64,000 bases of DNA from Gilliamella sp. Choc4-2 (GTDB taxonomy: Bacteria; Pseudomonadota; Gammaproteobacteria; Enterobacterales; Orbaceae): contig NZ_LZHG01000008.1 in assembly GCF_001690355.1 (NCBI RefSeq), forward strand, positions 1 through 64,000. Direction: 5' to 3'. Positions 20,384 to 32,598 of the stretch are shown here, piece by piece (the first letter of the stretch is position 1; each line of letters opens with the position of its first letter). The position numbers and the translations under genes were made by a program. The notes beneath the pieces are model-generated. The model did no database searches. It was not told the origin of the DNA and saw only the letters and a list, made by a program, of their open reading frames with translations.

Positions 20384-23300
20384 CTATTGATTTTCTTCTG
20401 CAGAATTAAGTAGTTCAGCTAAGTTAGCTGTTGCTTCCTCTGCTGAAATTGTTGTTTGAATCTCATCAGTTGATGGCATTGCTCGTTTACGTAAACGTTC
20501 CTTATGGTAAGCATAACCTGTACCTGCTGGAATTAATCGGCCAACAATTACGTTTTCTTTTAAGCCACGTAATTCATCATTTTTACCAGCTACCGCAGCT
20601 TCAGTTAAGACGCGAGTTGTTTCTTGGAACGAAGCCGCAGAAATAAACGATTCAGTCGTTAACGAGGCTTTAGTAATACCTAGTAAGTCGTGTAAGTAAA
20701 CAATTGGCTCTTTACCTTGTGCTTCAAGTTCACGGTTGATAATCTTCAAGCGTGAAACTTCAAGTTGTTCACCTTCAAGCAAGCGAGAACCACCTGGACG
20801 AATAACTGTTGCTTTACGTAACATTTGACGTACGATAACTTCAATATGTTTATCGTTAATTTTTACACCTTGCAAACGATAAACTTCTTGAACTTCGTTT
20901 ACAATATAACGAGTTACCGCATTAACACCACGTAGACGTAAAATATCATGAGCTGATTCAGGTCCATCAGAAATTACATCTCCACGACCAACTTGTTCGC
21001 CTTCAAAAACGTTAAGTTGACGCCATTTTGGAATCATTTCTTCATATGGTTCACTACCATCTAACGGAGTAATAATTAAGCGACGTTTACCTTTCGTTTC
21101 TTTACCAAATGAAATAATACCATCAATTTCAGCCAAAATAGCTGGTTCTTTTGGCTTACGTGCTTCAAATAAGTCTGCAACACGTGGTAAACCACCGGTA
21201 ATATCTTTGGTTCCGACAGATGCTTGTGGAATACGAGCAAGAGTGTCACCAATATTGATTTCTGCACCATCCTCTAGCTGTACTAACGCTTTACCTGGTA
21301 AAAAGTATTGTGCAAGCATTTCTGTACCAGCAAGATAGATATCTTTACCTTTAGCATCAACAATTTTAATTGCTGGACGTAAATCTTTACCCACACCAGT
21401 ACGTTCTACCACATCTAATATCACAATAGATGATAAACCAGTTAATTCATCAGTTTGGCGAGTAATAGTTTGCCCATCAACCATATCAACAAAACGAACA
21501 AAACCTTTTGCTTCAGAAATAACTGGCATTGTATGTGGATCCCAGTTAGCAACAGTTTCACCTGCATCAACTGCTACACCATTACCTTTGCTTAAAATCG
21601 AACCGTAAGGAACTTTATAGGTTTCTTTCATTCGACCTAAGTCATCAATAATGGTTAATTCAGCATTACGTGAAGTTATAACCAATTTCTTATCTGGATT
21701 AGTTACAAATTTAGCATTAGTTAATTTAATACTACCTTTGTTTTTAACTTGTACACTTGATTCAGCAGCTGCTCGCGATGCCGCTCCACCAATATGGAAC
21801 GTACGCATGGTTAACTGAGTACCTGGTTCGCCAATTGACTGCGCAGCAATAACGCCGATGGCTTCACCTTTGTTCACTAAGTGACCTCGAGCTAAGTCAC
21901 GACCATAACATTTTGCACAAACACCGAAATCAGTATCACACGAAACCACAGAACGCACTTTTACACTATCAATCGATTCAGCTTCCAGTAAGTCACACTT
22001 ACTTTCATCAAGTAATGTATTACGTGGAATTAAGATATCTGCACTACCTGGTTTTAATACATCTTCAGCTGTAACTCGACCTAATACACGCTCACGAAGT
22101 GGCTCTTTAACATCACCACCTTCGATAACTGGTGTCATAACCACACCTTCTAAGGTACCACAATCGTCTTCAATTACCACTAAATCTTGTGCAACATCAA
22201 CTAGACGTCGAGTTAAGTAGCCTGAGTTTGCTGTTTTTAATGCAGTATCAGCAAGACCTTTACGCGCTCCATGAGTAGAAATAAAGTATTGAAGTACGTT
22301 TAACCCTTCACGGAAGTTTGCAGTGATAGGAGTTTCGATAATCGAACCATCTGGTTTTGCCATCAAACCACGCATACCTGCAAGCTGACGAATTTGAGCT
22401 GCGGAACCACGCGCACCTGAATCCGCCATCATATAGATACTATTGAAAGAAGATTGAGCTTCTTCTTCACCTTCACGGTTAATGACTTTTTCAGTTGATA
22501 AGTTATCCATCATCGCTTTAGCAACACGTTCATTAGCTGCTGCCCAAATATCAATAACTTTGTTATAACGTTCACCGGCTGTTACTAAACCTGATTGGAA
22601 TTGCTCTTGTATTTCAGCAACTTCAATTTCGGCTTCATTGATGATTTGTATTTTCTTGGCAGGGATTTCCATATCATCAATACCAACTGACACACCTGAA
22701 CGCGCAGCATATGCAAATCCTGTATACATAATTTGATCTGCTAAAATTACCGTTTCTTTCATACCTAATTGGCGATAGCAAATATTTAAAATCTTAGAGA
22801 TTGCTTTTTTACCAAGCGGTTGATTGATAACTGAGAAGTTCATCCCTTTAGGCATGATTAACCACAAAATTGCTCGACCGACCGTTGTATCAATAAGTGA
22901 AGTCGTTTCTTCCCATTCTCCAACGTTATTGCATTGACTTTCAGTAATACGAACCTTAACCTTAGCATGTAATTCAACTAGACCTAAACGGTATAACTTT
23001 TCAGCTTCTTTAGGACCAGTTAATACCATTCCCTCACCTTTAGCATTAACTTTATCACGAGTCATATAGTAAAGACCTAAAACCACATCCTGTGAAGGAA
23101 CGATGATAGGCTCACCACTCGCAGGTGAAAGGATATTGTTGGTTGACATCATTAATGCACGTGCTTCTAACTGTGCTTCTAACGTTAATGGAACGTGAAC
23201 CGCCATTTGGTCACCATCAAAGTCAGCATTAAATGCTGCACAAACCAATGGGTGCAATTGAATTGCTTTACCTTCAATTAAAATCGGTTCAAATGCTTGA

Positions 23301-24601
23301 ATACCTAATCTATGCAATGTTGGTGCACGATTTAATAATACTGGGTGTTCACGAATAACTTCATCTAAAATATCCCAAACAACTGCATCTTCACGCTCAA
23401 CCATTTTCTTTGCTGCTTTAATGGTTGTTGCATAACCGCGACGTTCTAGTTTCCCGTAAATAAATGGTTTGAATAATTCAAGTGCCATTTTCTTCGGTAA
23501 ACCACACTGATGCAAATGCAAGTATGGACCAACAGTAATTACAGAACGACCAGAATAATCAACACGTTTACCTAACAGATTTTGACGGAAACGACCTTGC
23601 TTACCTTTGATCATATCAGCAAGTGATTTTAATGGACGTTTGTTGGAACCAGTAATAGCTCGTCCACGGCGACCATTGTCTAATAATGCATCAACAGATT
23701 CTTGTAACATCCGTTTTTCATTACGTACAATGATATCTGGTGCAGCTAAATCCAATAAACGTTTTAAACGGTTATTACGATTAATCACTCGGCGATAAAG
23801 GTCATTAAGATCTGACGTTGCAAAACGACCACCATCAAGTGGCACTAATGGACGTAAATCCGGCGGCAATACAGGTAATACATTTAGAATCATCCATTCA
23901 GGTTTATTTTCAGACTGAATAAATGCTTCAATAATTTTAATTCGTTTAGTTATTTTTTTGCGTTTAGTTTCTGAATTAGTCGTTGCTAATTCATCACGTA
24001 AAGCTTCACATTCTGCTTGAACATCAATATTTCGTAGTAGCTCTTGAATAGCTTCTGCGCCCATGCGAGCATCAAATTCGTCACCAAATTCTTCTAACGC
24101 ATCTAAATATTGTTCTTCAGTTAAGATCTGACCACGTTCAAGATTTGTCATTCCTCCATCAAGAACCATAAATGATTCAAAATAAAGGACACGTTCAATA
24201 TCACGAAGTGGCATATCAAGTAATAAACCAATACGAGATGGTAATGATTTTAAAAACCAAATATGAGCTGTAGGTGACGCAAGTTCAATATGTCCCATAC
24301 GTTCACGACGTACTTTAGCTTGAGTTACTTCAACTCCACATTTTTCACAAATAACACCACGGTGTTTTAGACGTTTATATTTTCCACATAAACATTCATA
24401 ATCTTTTACTGGTCCGAAAATACGTGCACAAAACAATCCATCACGTTCAGGTTTGAACGTACGATAATTGATTGTTTCAGGTTTTTTGACTTCACCAAAA
24501 GACCATGAGCGAATCATATCAGGAGAAGCAAGGCCTATCTTGATAGCATCAAAGTCTTCAGTTTTTGTTTGTGCTTTTAGAAACTTTAATAAGTCTTTCA
24601 C
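20384..24601 (-). CDS. rpoC: RNA polymerase subunit beta'
   Basis: The 1405-residue protein matches E. coli RpoC (1407). It carries the first zinc site ([13 protein letters not shown] with CEKC, near 70-88), the catalytic magnesium loop NADFDGD near 458-464, the bridge/trigger region, and the second zinc site ([11 protein letters not shown] near 888-898). It ends the rplKAJL-rpoBC cluster, 90 nt after rpoB, and is followed by a strong terminator. Confidence 0.99.
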   Translation of the reverse strand: MKDLLKFLKAQTKTEDFDAIKIGLASPDMIRSWSFGEVKKPETINYRTFKPERDGLFCARIFGPVKDYECLCGKYKRLKHRGVICEKCGVEVTQAKVRRERMGHIELASPTAHIWFLKSLPSRIGLLLDMPLRDIERVLYFESFMVLDGGMTNLERGQILTEEQYLDALEEFGDEFDARMGAEAIQELLRNIDVQAECEALRDELATTNSETKRKKITKRIKIIEAFIQSENKPEWMILNVLPVLPPDLRPLVPLDGGRFATSDLNDLYRRVINRNNRLKRLLDLAAPDIIVRNEKRMLQESVDALLDNGRRGRAITGSNKRPLKSLADMIKGKQGRFRQNLLGKRVDYSGRSVITVGPYLHLHQCGLPKKMALELFKPFIYGKLERRGYATTIKAAKKMVEREDAVVWDILDEVIREHPVLLNRAPTLHRLGIQAFEPILIEGKAIQLHPLVCAAFNADFDGDQMAVHVPLTLEAQLEARALMMSTNNILSPASGEPIIVPSQDVVLGLYYMTRDKVNAKGEGMVLTGPKEAEKLYRLGLVELHAKVKVRITESQCNNVGEWEETTSLIDTTVGRAILWLIMPKGMNFSVINQPLGKKAISKILNICYRQLGMKETVILADQIMYTGFAYAARSGVSVGIDDMEIPAKKIQIINEAEIEVAEIQEQFQSGLVTAGERYNKVIDIWAAANERVAKAMMDNLSTEKVINREGEEEAQSSFNSIYMMADSGARGSAAQIRQLAGMRGLMAKPDGSIIETPITANFREGLNVLQYFISTHGARKGLADTALKTANSGYLTRRLVDVAQDLVVIEDDCGTLEGVVMTPVIEGGDVKEPLRERVLGRVTAEDVLKPGSADILIPRNTLLDESKCDLLEAESIDSVKVRSVVSCDTDFGVCAKCYGRDLARGHLVNKGEAIGVIAAQSIGEPGTQLTMRTFHIGGAASRAAAESSVQVKNKGSIKLTNAKFVTNPDKKLVITSRNAELTIIDDLGRMKETYKVPYGSILSKGNGVAVDAGETVANWDPHTMPVISEAKGFVRFVDMVDGQTITRQTDELTGLSSIVILDVVERTGVGKDLRPAIKIVDAKGKDIYLAGTEMLAQYFLPGKALVQLEDGAEINIGDTLARIPQASVGTKDITGGLPRVADLFEARKPKEPAILAEIDGIISFGKETKGKRRLIITPLDGSEPYEEMIPKWRQLNVFEGEQVGRGDVISDGPESAHDILRLRGVNAVTRYIVNEVQEVYRLQGVKINDKHIEVIVRQMLRKATVIRPGGSRLLEGEQLEVSRLKIINRELEAQGKEPIVYLHDLLGITKASLTTESFISAASFQETTRVLTEAAVAGKNDELRGLKENVIVGRLIPAGTGYAYHKERLRKRAMPSTDEIQTTISAEEATANLAELLNSAEENQ

Positions 24602-24691
24602 AATTGACTCCTATGGAGTTAAACCAATTAGATAACTTATTATTACTAATAAGTTATCCCTATAAATAGAAATCATTTAAGTTAGCAAAAA

Positions 24692-27600
24692 TTACTCTTC
24701 ATCTAACTCTATATTTATACCTAGCGAACGAATCTCTTTTAATAGTACATTAAATGATTCTGGGATCGCAGGTTCCATACGATGATCACCATCTACAATA
24801 TTTTTATACATTTTAGTTCGACCGTTTACGTCATCTGATTTAACAGTTAACATTTCTTGTAATGTATAAGCTGCACCATATGCTTCAAGTGCCCACACTT
24901 CCATCTCACCAAAACGTTGACCACCAAATTGAGCTTTACCACCCAATGGCTGTTGAGTAACCAGACTGTATGAACCAGTAGAACGAGCATGCATTTTGTC
25001 ATCAACTAAGTGATTCAATTTGAGCATATACATATAACCTACAGTAACTGGACGTTCAAATTTTTCACCCGTACGACCATCATACAAAGTAATTTGACCA
25101 GAAGTTGGTAAGTCACCCAGCTCTAGTAATGCCTTAATTTCTTGCTCTTTAGCACCATCAAATACAGGTGTTGCTAATGGCATACCATTACGTAAATTTT
25201 GTGCTAAAGTCATCACTTCTTGATCAGTAAATTCTGCAACATTAACTTTTTGCGCAGCACCTAAACCAAGATCATACGCTTTTTGAATAAATTCACGTAA
25301 TTTAGCTAATTCCTGCTGTTCTTTTAGCATAGCATCAATCTTCTGACCAATACCTTTAGCGGCCATACCCAAATGAGTTTCTAAGATCTGTCCAATATTC
25401 ATACGGGACGGAACACCTAGCGGATTCAATACGATATCAACTGGACGACCTTTTTCATCATATGGCATATCTTCAATTGGGTTAATTTTTGAAATAACCC
25501 CTTTGTTACCATGGCGACCAGCCATCTTATCACCCGGCTGAATTTGACGTTTAACTGCCAAGTAAACTTTAACGATTTTAAGAACACCAGGCTGTAAATC
25601 ATCACCTTGAGTGATCTTCATGCGTTTTGCTTCAAGTTTTTTGTTAAACTCTGTTTTGATTTCATCGTACTGTTCAGCCAACTGTTCTAATTGGGCTTGT
25701 TTATCTTCGTCTGCAATACCAATTGTTAACCATTTTTCATGTGGTAAAGTATCCAATTTATCAGCTTTGATCCCGCCTGAAATTAGTACCTCACGAATGC
25801 GAGCAAACAATGCAGCCTCTAAGATTTTAAGTTCTTCAGTTAAATCTTTTCTTGCCTGCTTAAGTTGCATCTCTTCAATTTCAAGCGCACGTTTATCTTT
25901 TTGTACGCCATCTCGAGTAAAGACTTGAACATCAATTACTGTACCTGAAACTCCATTTGGAACACGTAAAGAAGTATCTTTAACGTCAGAAGCTTTTTCA
26001 CCAAAAATCGCACGAAGTAGTTTTTCTTCTGGGGTTAATTGTGTTTCGCCTTTTGGTGTTACTTTACCAACAAGAATATCACCACCTTTAACCTCAGCAC
26101 CAATATATACAATCCCTGATTCATCAAGTTTAGATAATGCTGCTTCGCCTACATTTGGAATATCAGCAGTAATTTCTTCAGCACCTAATTTGGTGTCTCG
26201 AGAGATACAAGATAATTCTTGAATATGAATTGAAGTAAAACGGTCATCTTGTACCACTTTTTCAGAAACTAAAATAGAATCCTCGAAGTTATAACCATTC
26301 CATGGCATAAATGCCACTCGCATATTTTGACCTAATGCTAATTCACCTAAGTCTGTCGATGGGCCGTCTGCAAGTACATCGCCACGTTCAACTTTTTCAC
26401 CCAGTTCCACACATGGAATTTGGTTGATGCACGTATTTTGGTTAGAACGGGTATATTTAGTTAAGTTATAAATATCAATACCTGTTTCACCAGCATATAT
26501 TTCATCAACATTAACATTAACAACAATACGAGAAGCATCAACATATTGAACTGTACCACCACGACGAGCAACCGCTGTTACACCTGAGTCAACAGCTACT
26601 GCACGTTCCATACCAGTCCCAACAAACGGCTTTTCAGCTTTTAACGTTGGCACAGCTTGACGTTGCATGTTTGCCCCCATTAAAGCACGGTTCGCATCAT
26701 CATGCTCTAAGAATGGAATTAATGAAGCACCAACCGATACAATTTGTTGAGTTGATACATCCATATAGTGAACTTGATCCGGGGTATATAATCCAGATTC
26801 ACCATTTAAACGACAAGTCACTAATTCTTCTTTAAAACGGCCTGCATCATCTAGATTGGAGTTAGCCTGAGCAATAACAAACTCACTCTCATCAATCGCT
26901 GATAAATAGTTAATTTCATCAGTTACAACACCATCAATCACACGGCGATACGGTGTTTCTAAGAAGCCATACTCATTAGTCCGAGAATAAACTGCTAGCG
27001 AGTTAATCAAACCGATATTTGGACCTTCAGGTGTCTCAATCGGACAAACCCGACCATAGTGAGTAGGATGTACGTCACGAACTTCGAATCCTGCGCGCTC
27101 ACGAGTTAAGCCACCAGGACCTAATGCAGAAATACGGCGTTTGTGTGTAATTTCCGACAATGGATTATTTTGATCCATGAATTGTGATAACTGGCTTGAT
27201 CCAAAGAACTCACGAATCGCTGCTGAAATTGGTTTAGCATTAATCATATCTTGTGGCATTAGTGAATCAAGATCGCCTAATGATAAACGTTCTTTAACTG
27301 CTCGTTCTACACGAACTAGACCAATACGGAATTGGTTTTCAGCCATTTCACCCACACTACGTATACGGCGGTTGCCCAAATGATCAATATCATCCACGTC
27401 ACCATGACCATTACGGATACTAATAAGCTTTTTCATAACATCGATGATATCATCTTTTGTTAAAACGCTTTCACCTTCAATATCGTCACGGCCTAAAGAA
27501 CGGTTAAATTTCATCCTGCCAACAGCTGATAAATCATAACGTTCATCAGAGAAGAATAAATTATCGAATAGCGCTTCAGCAGCTTCTTTTGTTGGTGGTT

Positions 27601-28720
27601 CACCAGGGCGCATCATACGATAAATTTCAACTAGCGCACCTAGACGGTCACGAGTTGAATCAACATTCAGTGTTTCAGAAATAAATGAACCATGATCAAG
27701 GTCATTAGTAAATAATGTTTCAATTTTTTTGTGACCAGCATTAGTTAATTCTAGTAATAATTCTAATGAAATTGGTGTATTGGCAAAGGCAATAACTTCA
27801 CCTGTCTCTTCATTAACATAATTTTTTGCAAGTACTTTGTTAACGATATATTCAACTGGCACATCAATTTTGCTAACTTTATCTTTTTCTAATTCACGAA
27901 TGTGACGAGCTGTAATACGGCGCCCTTTTTCTACATAAGTTTTACCTTTTGCTTCAATATCAAAAAGTGCAGTTTCCCCACGTAAACGCTCAGGCACAAG
28001 ATCCATTTTTAGTTTGGATTTGCCTACTTCAAAAAACGTTTTTTCGAAGAAGATATCTAAAATTTCTTCTGTTTCATAACCTAGCGCACGCAAAATTATT
28101 GTCGCTGGAAGTTTACGACGACGGTCAATACGAGCAAAAAGATTATCTTTTGGATCAAATTCAAAATCAAGCCAAGAGCCACGATAAGGAATAATCCGAG
28201 CATTATATAAAACTTTCCCAGAAGAGTGCGTTTTACCTTTATCACTATCAAAGAACACACCAGGACTACGATGTAACTGTGAAACAATAACGCGTTCAGT
28301 ACCATTGATCACAAATGTACCATTGTCTGTCATTAAAGGAATTTCACCCATATAGACGTCTTGTTCTTTAATATCTTTTACTGTTCCTTCTGGTGCATCT
28401 TTATCATAAATAACTAAACGTAATTTTACGCGCAATGGTGCTGAGTAAGTGATCCCTCTAATTTGACATTCTTTAACATCAAACACAGGTTCGCCCATTT
28501 TAAAGCTCACGTATTGTAACTCAGCGTTACCACTATAACTTTTTATCGGAAATATTGAACGAAAAGCGGCTTCTAAACCGTATTGGCCTTCAGGGTCTTG
28601 CTCAATAAATTTCTGGAACGAATCAAGTTGAATAGAAAGAAGATACGGTATATCCAAGACTTGTGGACGCTTACCAAAATTCTTACGAATTCGTTTTTTC
28701 TCGGTATAAGAGTAAACCAT
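24692..28720 (-). CDS. rpoB: RNA polymerase subunit beta
   Basis: The 1342-residue protein has the same length as E. coli RpoB. The rifampicin-binding cluster reads [20 protein letters not shown] with [10 protein letters not shown] after it, identical to the wild-type drug-sensitive form (Asp516, His526 and Ser531 equivalents present). [12 protein letters not shown] and the C-terminal clamp segment are conserved. An attenuating hairpin lies between rplL and this gene. Confidence 0.99.
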   Translation of the reverse strand: MVYSYTEKKRIRKNFGKRPQVLDIPYLLSIQLDSFQKFIEQDPEGQYGLEAAFRSIFPIKSYSGNAELQYVSFKMGEPVFDVKECQIRGITYSAPLRVKLRLVIYDKDAPEGTVKDIKEQDVYMGEIPLMTDNGTFVINGTERVIVSQLHRSPGVFFDSDKGKTHSSGKVLYNARIIPYRGSWLDFEFDPKDNLFARIDRRRKLPATIILRALGYETEEILDIFFEKTFFEVGKSKLKMDLVPERLRGETALFDIEAKGKTYVEKGRRITARHIRELEKDKVSKIDVPVEYIVNKVLAKNYVNEETGEVIAFANTPISLELLLELTNAGHKKIETLFTNDLDHGSFISETLNVDSTRDRLGALVEIYRMMRPGEPPTKEAAEALFDNLFFSDERYDLSAVGRMKFNRSLGRDDIEGESVLTKDDIIDVMKKLISIRNGHGDVDDIDHLGNRRIRSVGEMAENQFRIGLVRVERAVKERLSLGDLDSLMPQDMINAKPISAAIREFFGSSQLSQFMDQNNPLSEITHKRRISALGPGGLTRERAGFEVRDVHPTHYGRVCPIETPEGPNIGLINSLAVYSRTNEYGFLETPYRRVIDGVVTDEINYLSAIDESEFVIAQANSNLDDAGRFKEELVTCRLNGESGLYTPDQVHYMDVSTQQIVSVGASLIPFLEHDDANRALMGANMQRQAVPTLKAEKPFVGTGMERAVAVDSGVTAVARRGGTVQYVDASRIVVNVNVDEIYAGETGIDIYNLTKYTRSNQNTCINQIPCVELGEKVERGDVLADGPSTDLGELALGQNMRVAFMPWNGYNFEDSILVSEKVVQDDRFTSIHIQELSCISRDTKLGAEEITADIPNVGEAALSKLDESGIVYIGAEVKGGDILVGKVTPKGETQLTPEEKLLRAIFGEKASDVKDTSLRVPNGVSGTVIDVQVFTRDGVQKDKRALEIEEMQLKQARKDLTEELKILEAALFARIREVLISGGIKADKLDTLPHEKWLTIGIADEDKQAQLEQLAEQYDEIKTEFNKKLEAKRMKITQGDDLQPGVLKIVKVYLAVKRQIQPGDKMAGRHGNKGVISKINPIEDMPYDEKGRPVDIVLNPLGVPSRMNIGQILETHLGMAAKGIGQKIDAMLKEQQELAKLREFIQKAYDLGLGAAQKVNVAEFTDQEVMTLAQNLRNGMPLATPVFDGAKEQEIKALLELGDLPTSGQITLYDGRTGEKFERPVTVGYMYMLKLNHLVDDKMHARSTGSYSLVTQQPLGGKAQFGGQRFGEMEVWALEAYGAAYTLQEMLTVKSDDVNGRTKMYKNIVDGDHRMEPAIPESFNVLLKEIRSLGINIELDEE

Positions 28721-28916
28721 TAGTTCCTCAACTTGCTTATCTGCTATTTTTTTAGCATGATTAAATATTCATCAGGGTACTACTATTAAATAATAACGCC
28801 TGACACCTCATCGAAATATCTATAAATATCAATTGATTAGGCTTATTAGATATACTATTTCTTTATTGCTTTTTACTGATAGTCTTCAAATAAAATTCTT
28901 CAGATTGTTACAGCGC

Positions 28917-28945
28917 AAAAAGGCTGGAGGTAAAAACCCCCAGCC
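28917..28945 (-). terminator. rplL-rpoB attenuator hairpin
   Basis: The minus strand folds GGCTGGGGG with CCTCCAGCC (one G-U pair) around a short loop, followed by five U residues, 23 nt after the rplL stop. An attenuator at the same place in E. coli lets only part of the transcripts continue into rpoBC, matching high L7/L12 and lower polymerase demand. Confidence 0.85.
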
Positions 28946-28967
28946 ATTTAGCTTGCCATCGATTAAT

Positions 28968-29336
28968 TTACTTAAGTTCGACAACTGCACCAGATTCTTC
29001 AAGTGACTTTTTAAGCTCTTCAGCATCAGCTTTACTAATACCTTCTTTAACTGTAGCTGGAGCTGATTCAACAAGATCTTTAGCTTCTTTTAAGCCTAAG
29101 CCTGTTGCACCACGAACTGCTTTGATAACAGCTACTTTGTTTGCACCAACATCTTTTAAGATTACATCAAACTCGGTTTTTTCTTCTGCTGCTTCAGCTG
29201 GACCTGCGGCAGCAACGGCAACAGCTGCTGCTGCAGAAACGCCAAACTTTTCTTCCATCATTGATACAAGTTCAACAACGTCCATTACAGACATTTCTGC
29301 GACTGCATCTAAAATTTGTTCTTTAGTGATAGACAT
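28968..29336 (-). CDS. rplL: 50S ribosomal protein L7/L12
   Basis: The 122-residue protein begins [19 protein letters not shown], has the alanine-rich hinge near 37-52, and the C-terminal factor-binding domain with [20 protein letters not shown]. It forms the stalk dimers that recruit translation GTPases. A TTG five codons upstream is open, but the GGGAA ribosome site and family start support the ATG at 29336. Confidence 0.98.
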   Translation of the reverse strand: MSITKEQILDAVAEMSVMDVVELVSMMEEKFGVSAAAAVAVAAAGPAEAAEEKTEFDVILKDVGANKVAVIKAVRGATGLGLKEAKDLVESAPATVKEGISKADAEELKKSLEESGAVVELK

Positions 29337-29392
29337 AATATAGTTTCCCAAATTTACAATTTTAATTAATAAAATTCACAATCATAATGCAA

Positions 29393-29890
29393 TTAAGCTG
29401 CTTCTTTTTGATCGCGAACTGCTGCAAGAGTACGAACCAATTTGCCAGCTGCGGCTTCTTTCATGGTTGACATCAAGCGAGCTAATGCTTCTTCATAGGT
29501 AGGTAATGTTGCTAAGCGATCAATGTTCGCTGCAGTAATTAACTCACCTTCAAAGGCTGCGGCTTTAATCTCAAATTTATCATTTTCCTTAGCAAACGCT
29601 TTAAAAATACGTGCTGCAGCACCTGGGTGCTCATTTGAAAATGCAATTAGAGTAGGACCAACAAACGTATCTTTTAAGCACTCATATTGAGTGCCCTCAA
29701 CAACACGGCGTAATAGCGTATTACGAACAACACGCATATAGACACCAGCTTCACGAGCAGATTTACGTAATGCAGTCATTTTTTCTACAGTTACGCCACG
29801 AGAATCAGCAACAACTGCAGATAGCGCACCTTTGGCGATTTCATTAACTTCAGCAACAATCTCTTGTTTATTTTGAAGATTTAGTGCCAT
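29393..29890 (-). CDS. rplJ: 50S ribosomal protein L10
   Basis: The 165-residue protein equals E. coli L10 in length and starts [15 protein letters not shown]. It anchors the L7/L12 stalk and represses its own operon by binding the mRNA leader. An AGGAG ribosome site precedes 29890; the longer in-frame start ten codons upstream would bury this site in the coding region. rplL follows after 56 nt. Confidence 0.98.
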   Translation of the reverse strand: MALNLQNKQEIVAEVNEIAKGALSAVVADSRGVTVEKMTALRKSAREAGVYMRVVRNTLLRRVVEGTQYECLKDTFVGPTLIAFSNEHPGAAARIFKAFAKENDKFEIKAAAFEGELITAANIDRLATLPTYEEALARLMSTMKEAAAGKLVRTLAAVRDQKEAA

Positions 29891-29959
29891 TGGTTTTGCT
29901 CCTGGATTAAAACTAGGCAAAGCCTAGACTTATTTAAACTAACTACACATGTAGTTAGC

Positions 29960-30095
29960 ACAACCACGATGAGCAGAATCCTTCTATTATATCTATCAGG
30001 TTCTGTCACCGTCTACGTAGGAAAATTAAGCAATTAAATATCAATTACACCTACGGTCTTGGACGGGGTCTGGTTAAGGCCAGACACCAACCGAT
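29960..30095 (-). promoter_or_regulatory. L10 (rplJ) autoregulatory leader RNA
   Basis: The rplA-rplJ spacer on the minus strand contains CGTCCAAGACCGTAGGTGT and, after a stem, CCTACGTAGACGGTGACAGA, closely matching the E. coli L10 leader. This RNA binds L10(L12)4 through a kink-turn and controls rplJ translation. Boundaries are approximate. Confidence 0.88.
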
Positions 30096-30121
30096 TTTTC
30101 AATATCTAATCAAAAAGATAA

Positions 30122-30823
30122 TTAAACAGTTGTACTCAATGTTGTTTGATCTATGGTAACACCAGCACCCATTGTAGTAGAAAGACTAACTTTTTTCACA
30201 AACACACCTTTAGAAGATGCCGGTTTTGCACGTTTTAAGGCAACAAGTATTGCTTCTAAATTTTCTTTAAGTTTATCTGCATCAAAATCAGCTTTACCAA
30301 TTGTAGTGTGAATAATACCATTTTTATCATTACGGTAACGAATTTGACCAGCTTTAGCATTTTTAACAGCTTCTGCAACGTTAGGTGTTACAGTGCCGAC
30401 TTTAGGGTTTGGCATTAAACCACGTGGTCCTAAAATTTGACCTAACTGACCAACAACTCGCATAGCATCTGGTGAAGCAATAACCACATCAAAGTTCATT
30501 TCGCCTTTTTTAATTTGATCTGCAAGATCATCCATGCCTACTAATTCAGCACCGGCTTCTCTAGCTGCTTCAGCGTTTGCCCCTTGAGTAAATACAGCAA
30601 CTCGAACACTACGCCCTGTCCCATGAGGCAACACTATAGCGCCACGAACATTTTGATCTGATTTACGTGAATCAATACCCAAATTAACCGCAACATCGAC
30701 GCTTTCGGTAAATTTAGCTGTAGCCAACTCTTTTAACAAAGCAATCGCTTCATTAATTTCATATTGTTTGGTTGCATTCACTTTTTCGCGGATAAGTTTA
30801 GCTTTTTTAGATAATTTAGCCAT
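30122..30823 (-). CDS. rplA: 50S ribosomal protein L1
   Basis: The 233-residue protein starts [15 protein letters not shown] and contains the L1 core [20 protein letters not shown] with [16 protein letters not shown]1 binds 23S rRNA at the E-site stalk and, in E. coli, represses the rplK-rplA message. It lies 3 nt after rplK, indicating translational coupling. Confidence 0.98.
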   Translation of the reverse strand: MAKLSKKAKLIREKVNATKQYEINEAIALLKELATAKFTESVDVAVNLGIDSRKSDQNVRGAIVLPHGTGRSVRVAVFTQGANAEAAREAGAELVGMDDLADQIKKGEMNFDVVIASPDAMRVVGQLGQILGPRGLMPNPKVGTVTPNVAEAVKNAKAGQIRYRNDKNGIIHTTIGKADFDADKLKENLEAILVALKRAKPASSKGVFVKKVSLSTTMGAGVTIDQTTLSTTV

Positions 30824-30826
30824 GAA

Positions 30827-31255
30827 TTAACCCTCCACTTCCAGACCCATTGAACGCGCTGTTCCTTCGATAGAACGCATCATCGTTTCAATGGTAGAAC
30901 CATTCATATCTGCAGCCTTTAATTCAGCAATTTCACGAATTTGAGTGCTTGTAACTTTACCTACTTTTTTCTTATTAGGCTCACCAGAACCTGACTTAAT
31001 TTTAGCAGCTTTCTTTAATAAAACAGCTGCAGGAGGAGTTTTAGTTACAAATGTAAATGAACGGTCAGAATACACAGAAATTACTACTGGTATAGGTAAA
31101 CCTTTTTCCATACTTTCTGTTTTAGCATTAAACGCTTTACAGAATTCCATGATATTTACACCATGTTGACCAAGTGCCGGACCAACTGGTGGACTTGGAT
31201 TAGCTGCACCAGCTGCTACTTGCAACTTGATGTAAGCTTGTACTTTTTTTGCCAT
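30827..31255 (-). CDS. rplK: 50S ribosomal protein L11
   Basis: The 142-residue protein starts [20 protein letters not shown] and contains the [20 protein letters not shown] segment and the C-terminal rRNA-binding helix. L11 forms the GTPase-associated centre and is needed for RelA activation. It is the first gene of the cluster here: fbaA lies upstream in place of the secE-nusG seen in E. coli. Confidence 0.98.
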   Translation of the reverse strand: MAKKVQAYIKLQVAAGAANPSPPVGPALGQHGVNIMEFCKAFNAKTESMEKGLPIPVVISVYSDRSFTFVTKTPPAAVLLKKAAKIKSGSGEPNKKKVGKVTSTQIREIAELKAADMNGSTIETMMRSIEGTARSMGLEVEG

Positions 31256-31343
31256 TTTAGTTTCCTTTTCTCGGGTACAAACGCCTCTTCTATTAATAAA
31301 TTACTAATAAACAGACAGCTCCCCTAAGTTAAATGAGGGCGAA

Positions 31344-31372
31344 ATTATCCTACAACTAATAAATAAATGCAA
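31344..31372 (-). promoter_or_regulatory. promoter of the rplK operon
   Basis: Minus-strand TTGCAT (31367-31372), a 17-nt spacer and GATAAT (31344-31349) are followed by a GC-rich discriminator-like TTCGCCCTC. It lies between the fbaA terminator and rplK, about 90 nt before the start codon, leaving room for an L1-binding leader. Confidence 0.7.
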
Positions 31373-31394
31373 GCCCTATTTATTAGCAATCAAA

Positions 31395-31426
31395 AATATA
31401 AGCAGGAAAAATTGCCCTGCTTATAT
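31395..31426 (-). terminator. fbaA terminator
   Basis: ATATAAGCAGG (31396-31406) pairs perfectly with CCTGCTTATAT (31416-31426) around a 9-nt loop; the minus strand continues with U residues. It lies 20 nt after the fbaA stop. Confidence 0.85.
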
Positions 31427-31445
31427 TAAAAAAATTAAATAATGG

Positions 31446-32525
31446 TTAAAGCACATCAATAGCATTAAGTTCTTTAAATGCAAGTTCTAAACGAGCAACT
31501 AATGAATCTTGCCCTTTGCGTAACCATACTCGTGGATCGTAATATTTTTTATTTGGGGCATCAACACCTTCTGGGTTACCTAATTGACCCTGTAAGTAAG
31601 CTTCATTTGCTTTGTAGTAATTTAAAATACCAGACCAGTTAGCCCATTGGGTATCTGTATCAATATTCATTTTAATTACACCATAACTTACTGCTTCAGC
31701 AATTTCTTCTGACGTAGAACCTGATCCACCATGAAATACAAAGTTTAATGATTTGGCTGGTAAATTATATTTTTCAGATACATATTTTTGTGAGTTATCT
31801 AAAATTTTGGGGGTCAATTTTACATTACCTGGTTTATAAACTCCATGCACATTACCAAATGAAGCTGCAATAGTAAACCTAGGACTGATAGCACTTAAAC
31901 GTTCATAAGCATAAGCCACATCTTCTGGTTGCGTATAAAGTGCTGAACTATCCATATGGCTATTGTCAACACCATCTTCTTCACCACCTGTACATCCTAA
32001 CTCTAACTCTAAAGTCATTTTCATTGCTGACATACGAGCAAGATATTGGCAACAAATATCAATATTATCTTTTAATGATTCTTCTGAAAGGTCAATCATA
32101 TGAGAAGAAAATAAAGGTTTACCTGTTTTTGCAAAATGAGTTTCGCCAGCATCAAGTAATCCATCAACCCATGGAAGTAATTTTTTAGCACAATGATCAG
32201 TATGAACAATAACTGGAACACCATATTTTTCAGCCATAAGATGAACATGCTTTGCACCAGAAATAGCACCCAATACAGCACATTCTTGACCTTCTAATTT
32301 TAAACCTTTGCCAGCAATAAATTGAGATCCACCATTAGAGAATTGAACAATAACAGGAGAACCTACTTTTGCTGCTGTTTCAATAACAGCATTAATAGTA
32401 TTCGTATCAACACAGTTAACCGCAGGTAATGCAAAATTATTTTCGCGAGCGATTTGAAATACTTTTTGAACATCATCACCAGTGACAACACCAGGTTTAA
32501 CAACATCAGAAATCTTAGTAACCAT
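31446..32525 (-). CDS. fbaA: class II fructose-bisphosphate aldolase
   Basis: The zinc-dependent aldolase splits fructose 1,6-bisphosphate into DHAP and glyceraldehyde 3-phosphate. The 359-residue protein has the zinc and catalytic residues in VHTDHCAKKLLPW near 108-120, ELELGCTGGEEDG near 175-187 and the phosphate loop in FHGGSGST. It follows pgk by 73 nt with a hairpin in between, the order known from enteric bacteria though without epd. Confidence 0.97.
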   Translation of the reverse strand: MVTKISDVVKPGVVTGDDVQKVFQIARENNFALPAVNCVDTNTINAVIETAAKVGSPVIVQFSNGGSQFIAGKGLKLEGQECAVLGAISGAKHVHLMAEKYGVPVIVHTDHCAKKLLPWVDGLLDAGETHFAKTGKPLFSSHMIDLSEESLKDNIDICCQYLARMSAMKMTLELELGCTGGEEDGVDNSHMDSSALYTQPEDVAYAYERLSAISPRFTIAASFGNVHGVYKPGNVKLTPKILDNSQKYVSEKYNLPAKSLNFVFHGGSGSTSEEIAEAVSYGVIKMNIDTDTQWANWSGILNYYKANEAYLQGQLGNPEGVDAPNKKYYDPRVWLRKGQDSLVARLELAFKELNAIDVL

Positions 32526-32556
32526 TTTATTACCTATAAATTTATTTATAAAAATT

Positions 32557-32583
32557 AAAGGATGAGTAGTTGCCTCATCCTTT
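32557..32583 (-). terminator. pgk-fbaA intercistronic terminator
   Basis: AAAGGATGAG (32557-32566) pairs with CTCATCCTTT (32574-32583) around a 7-nt loop, followed on the minus strand by a U-rich AATTTTT. It could fully or partly end pgk transcripts before fbaA. Confidence 0.7.
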
Positions 32584-32598
32584 TACTAAACTCAAATA

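Noticed and set aside
24692-29351. Plus-strand frames antisense to rpoB and rplL
   Set aside because: They mirror the codon bias of the real minus-strand genes and lack start signals.
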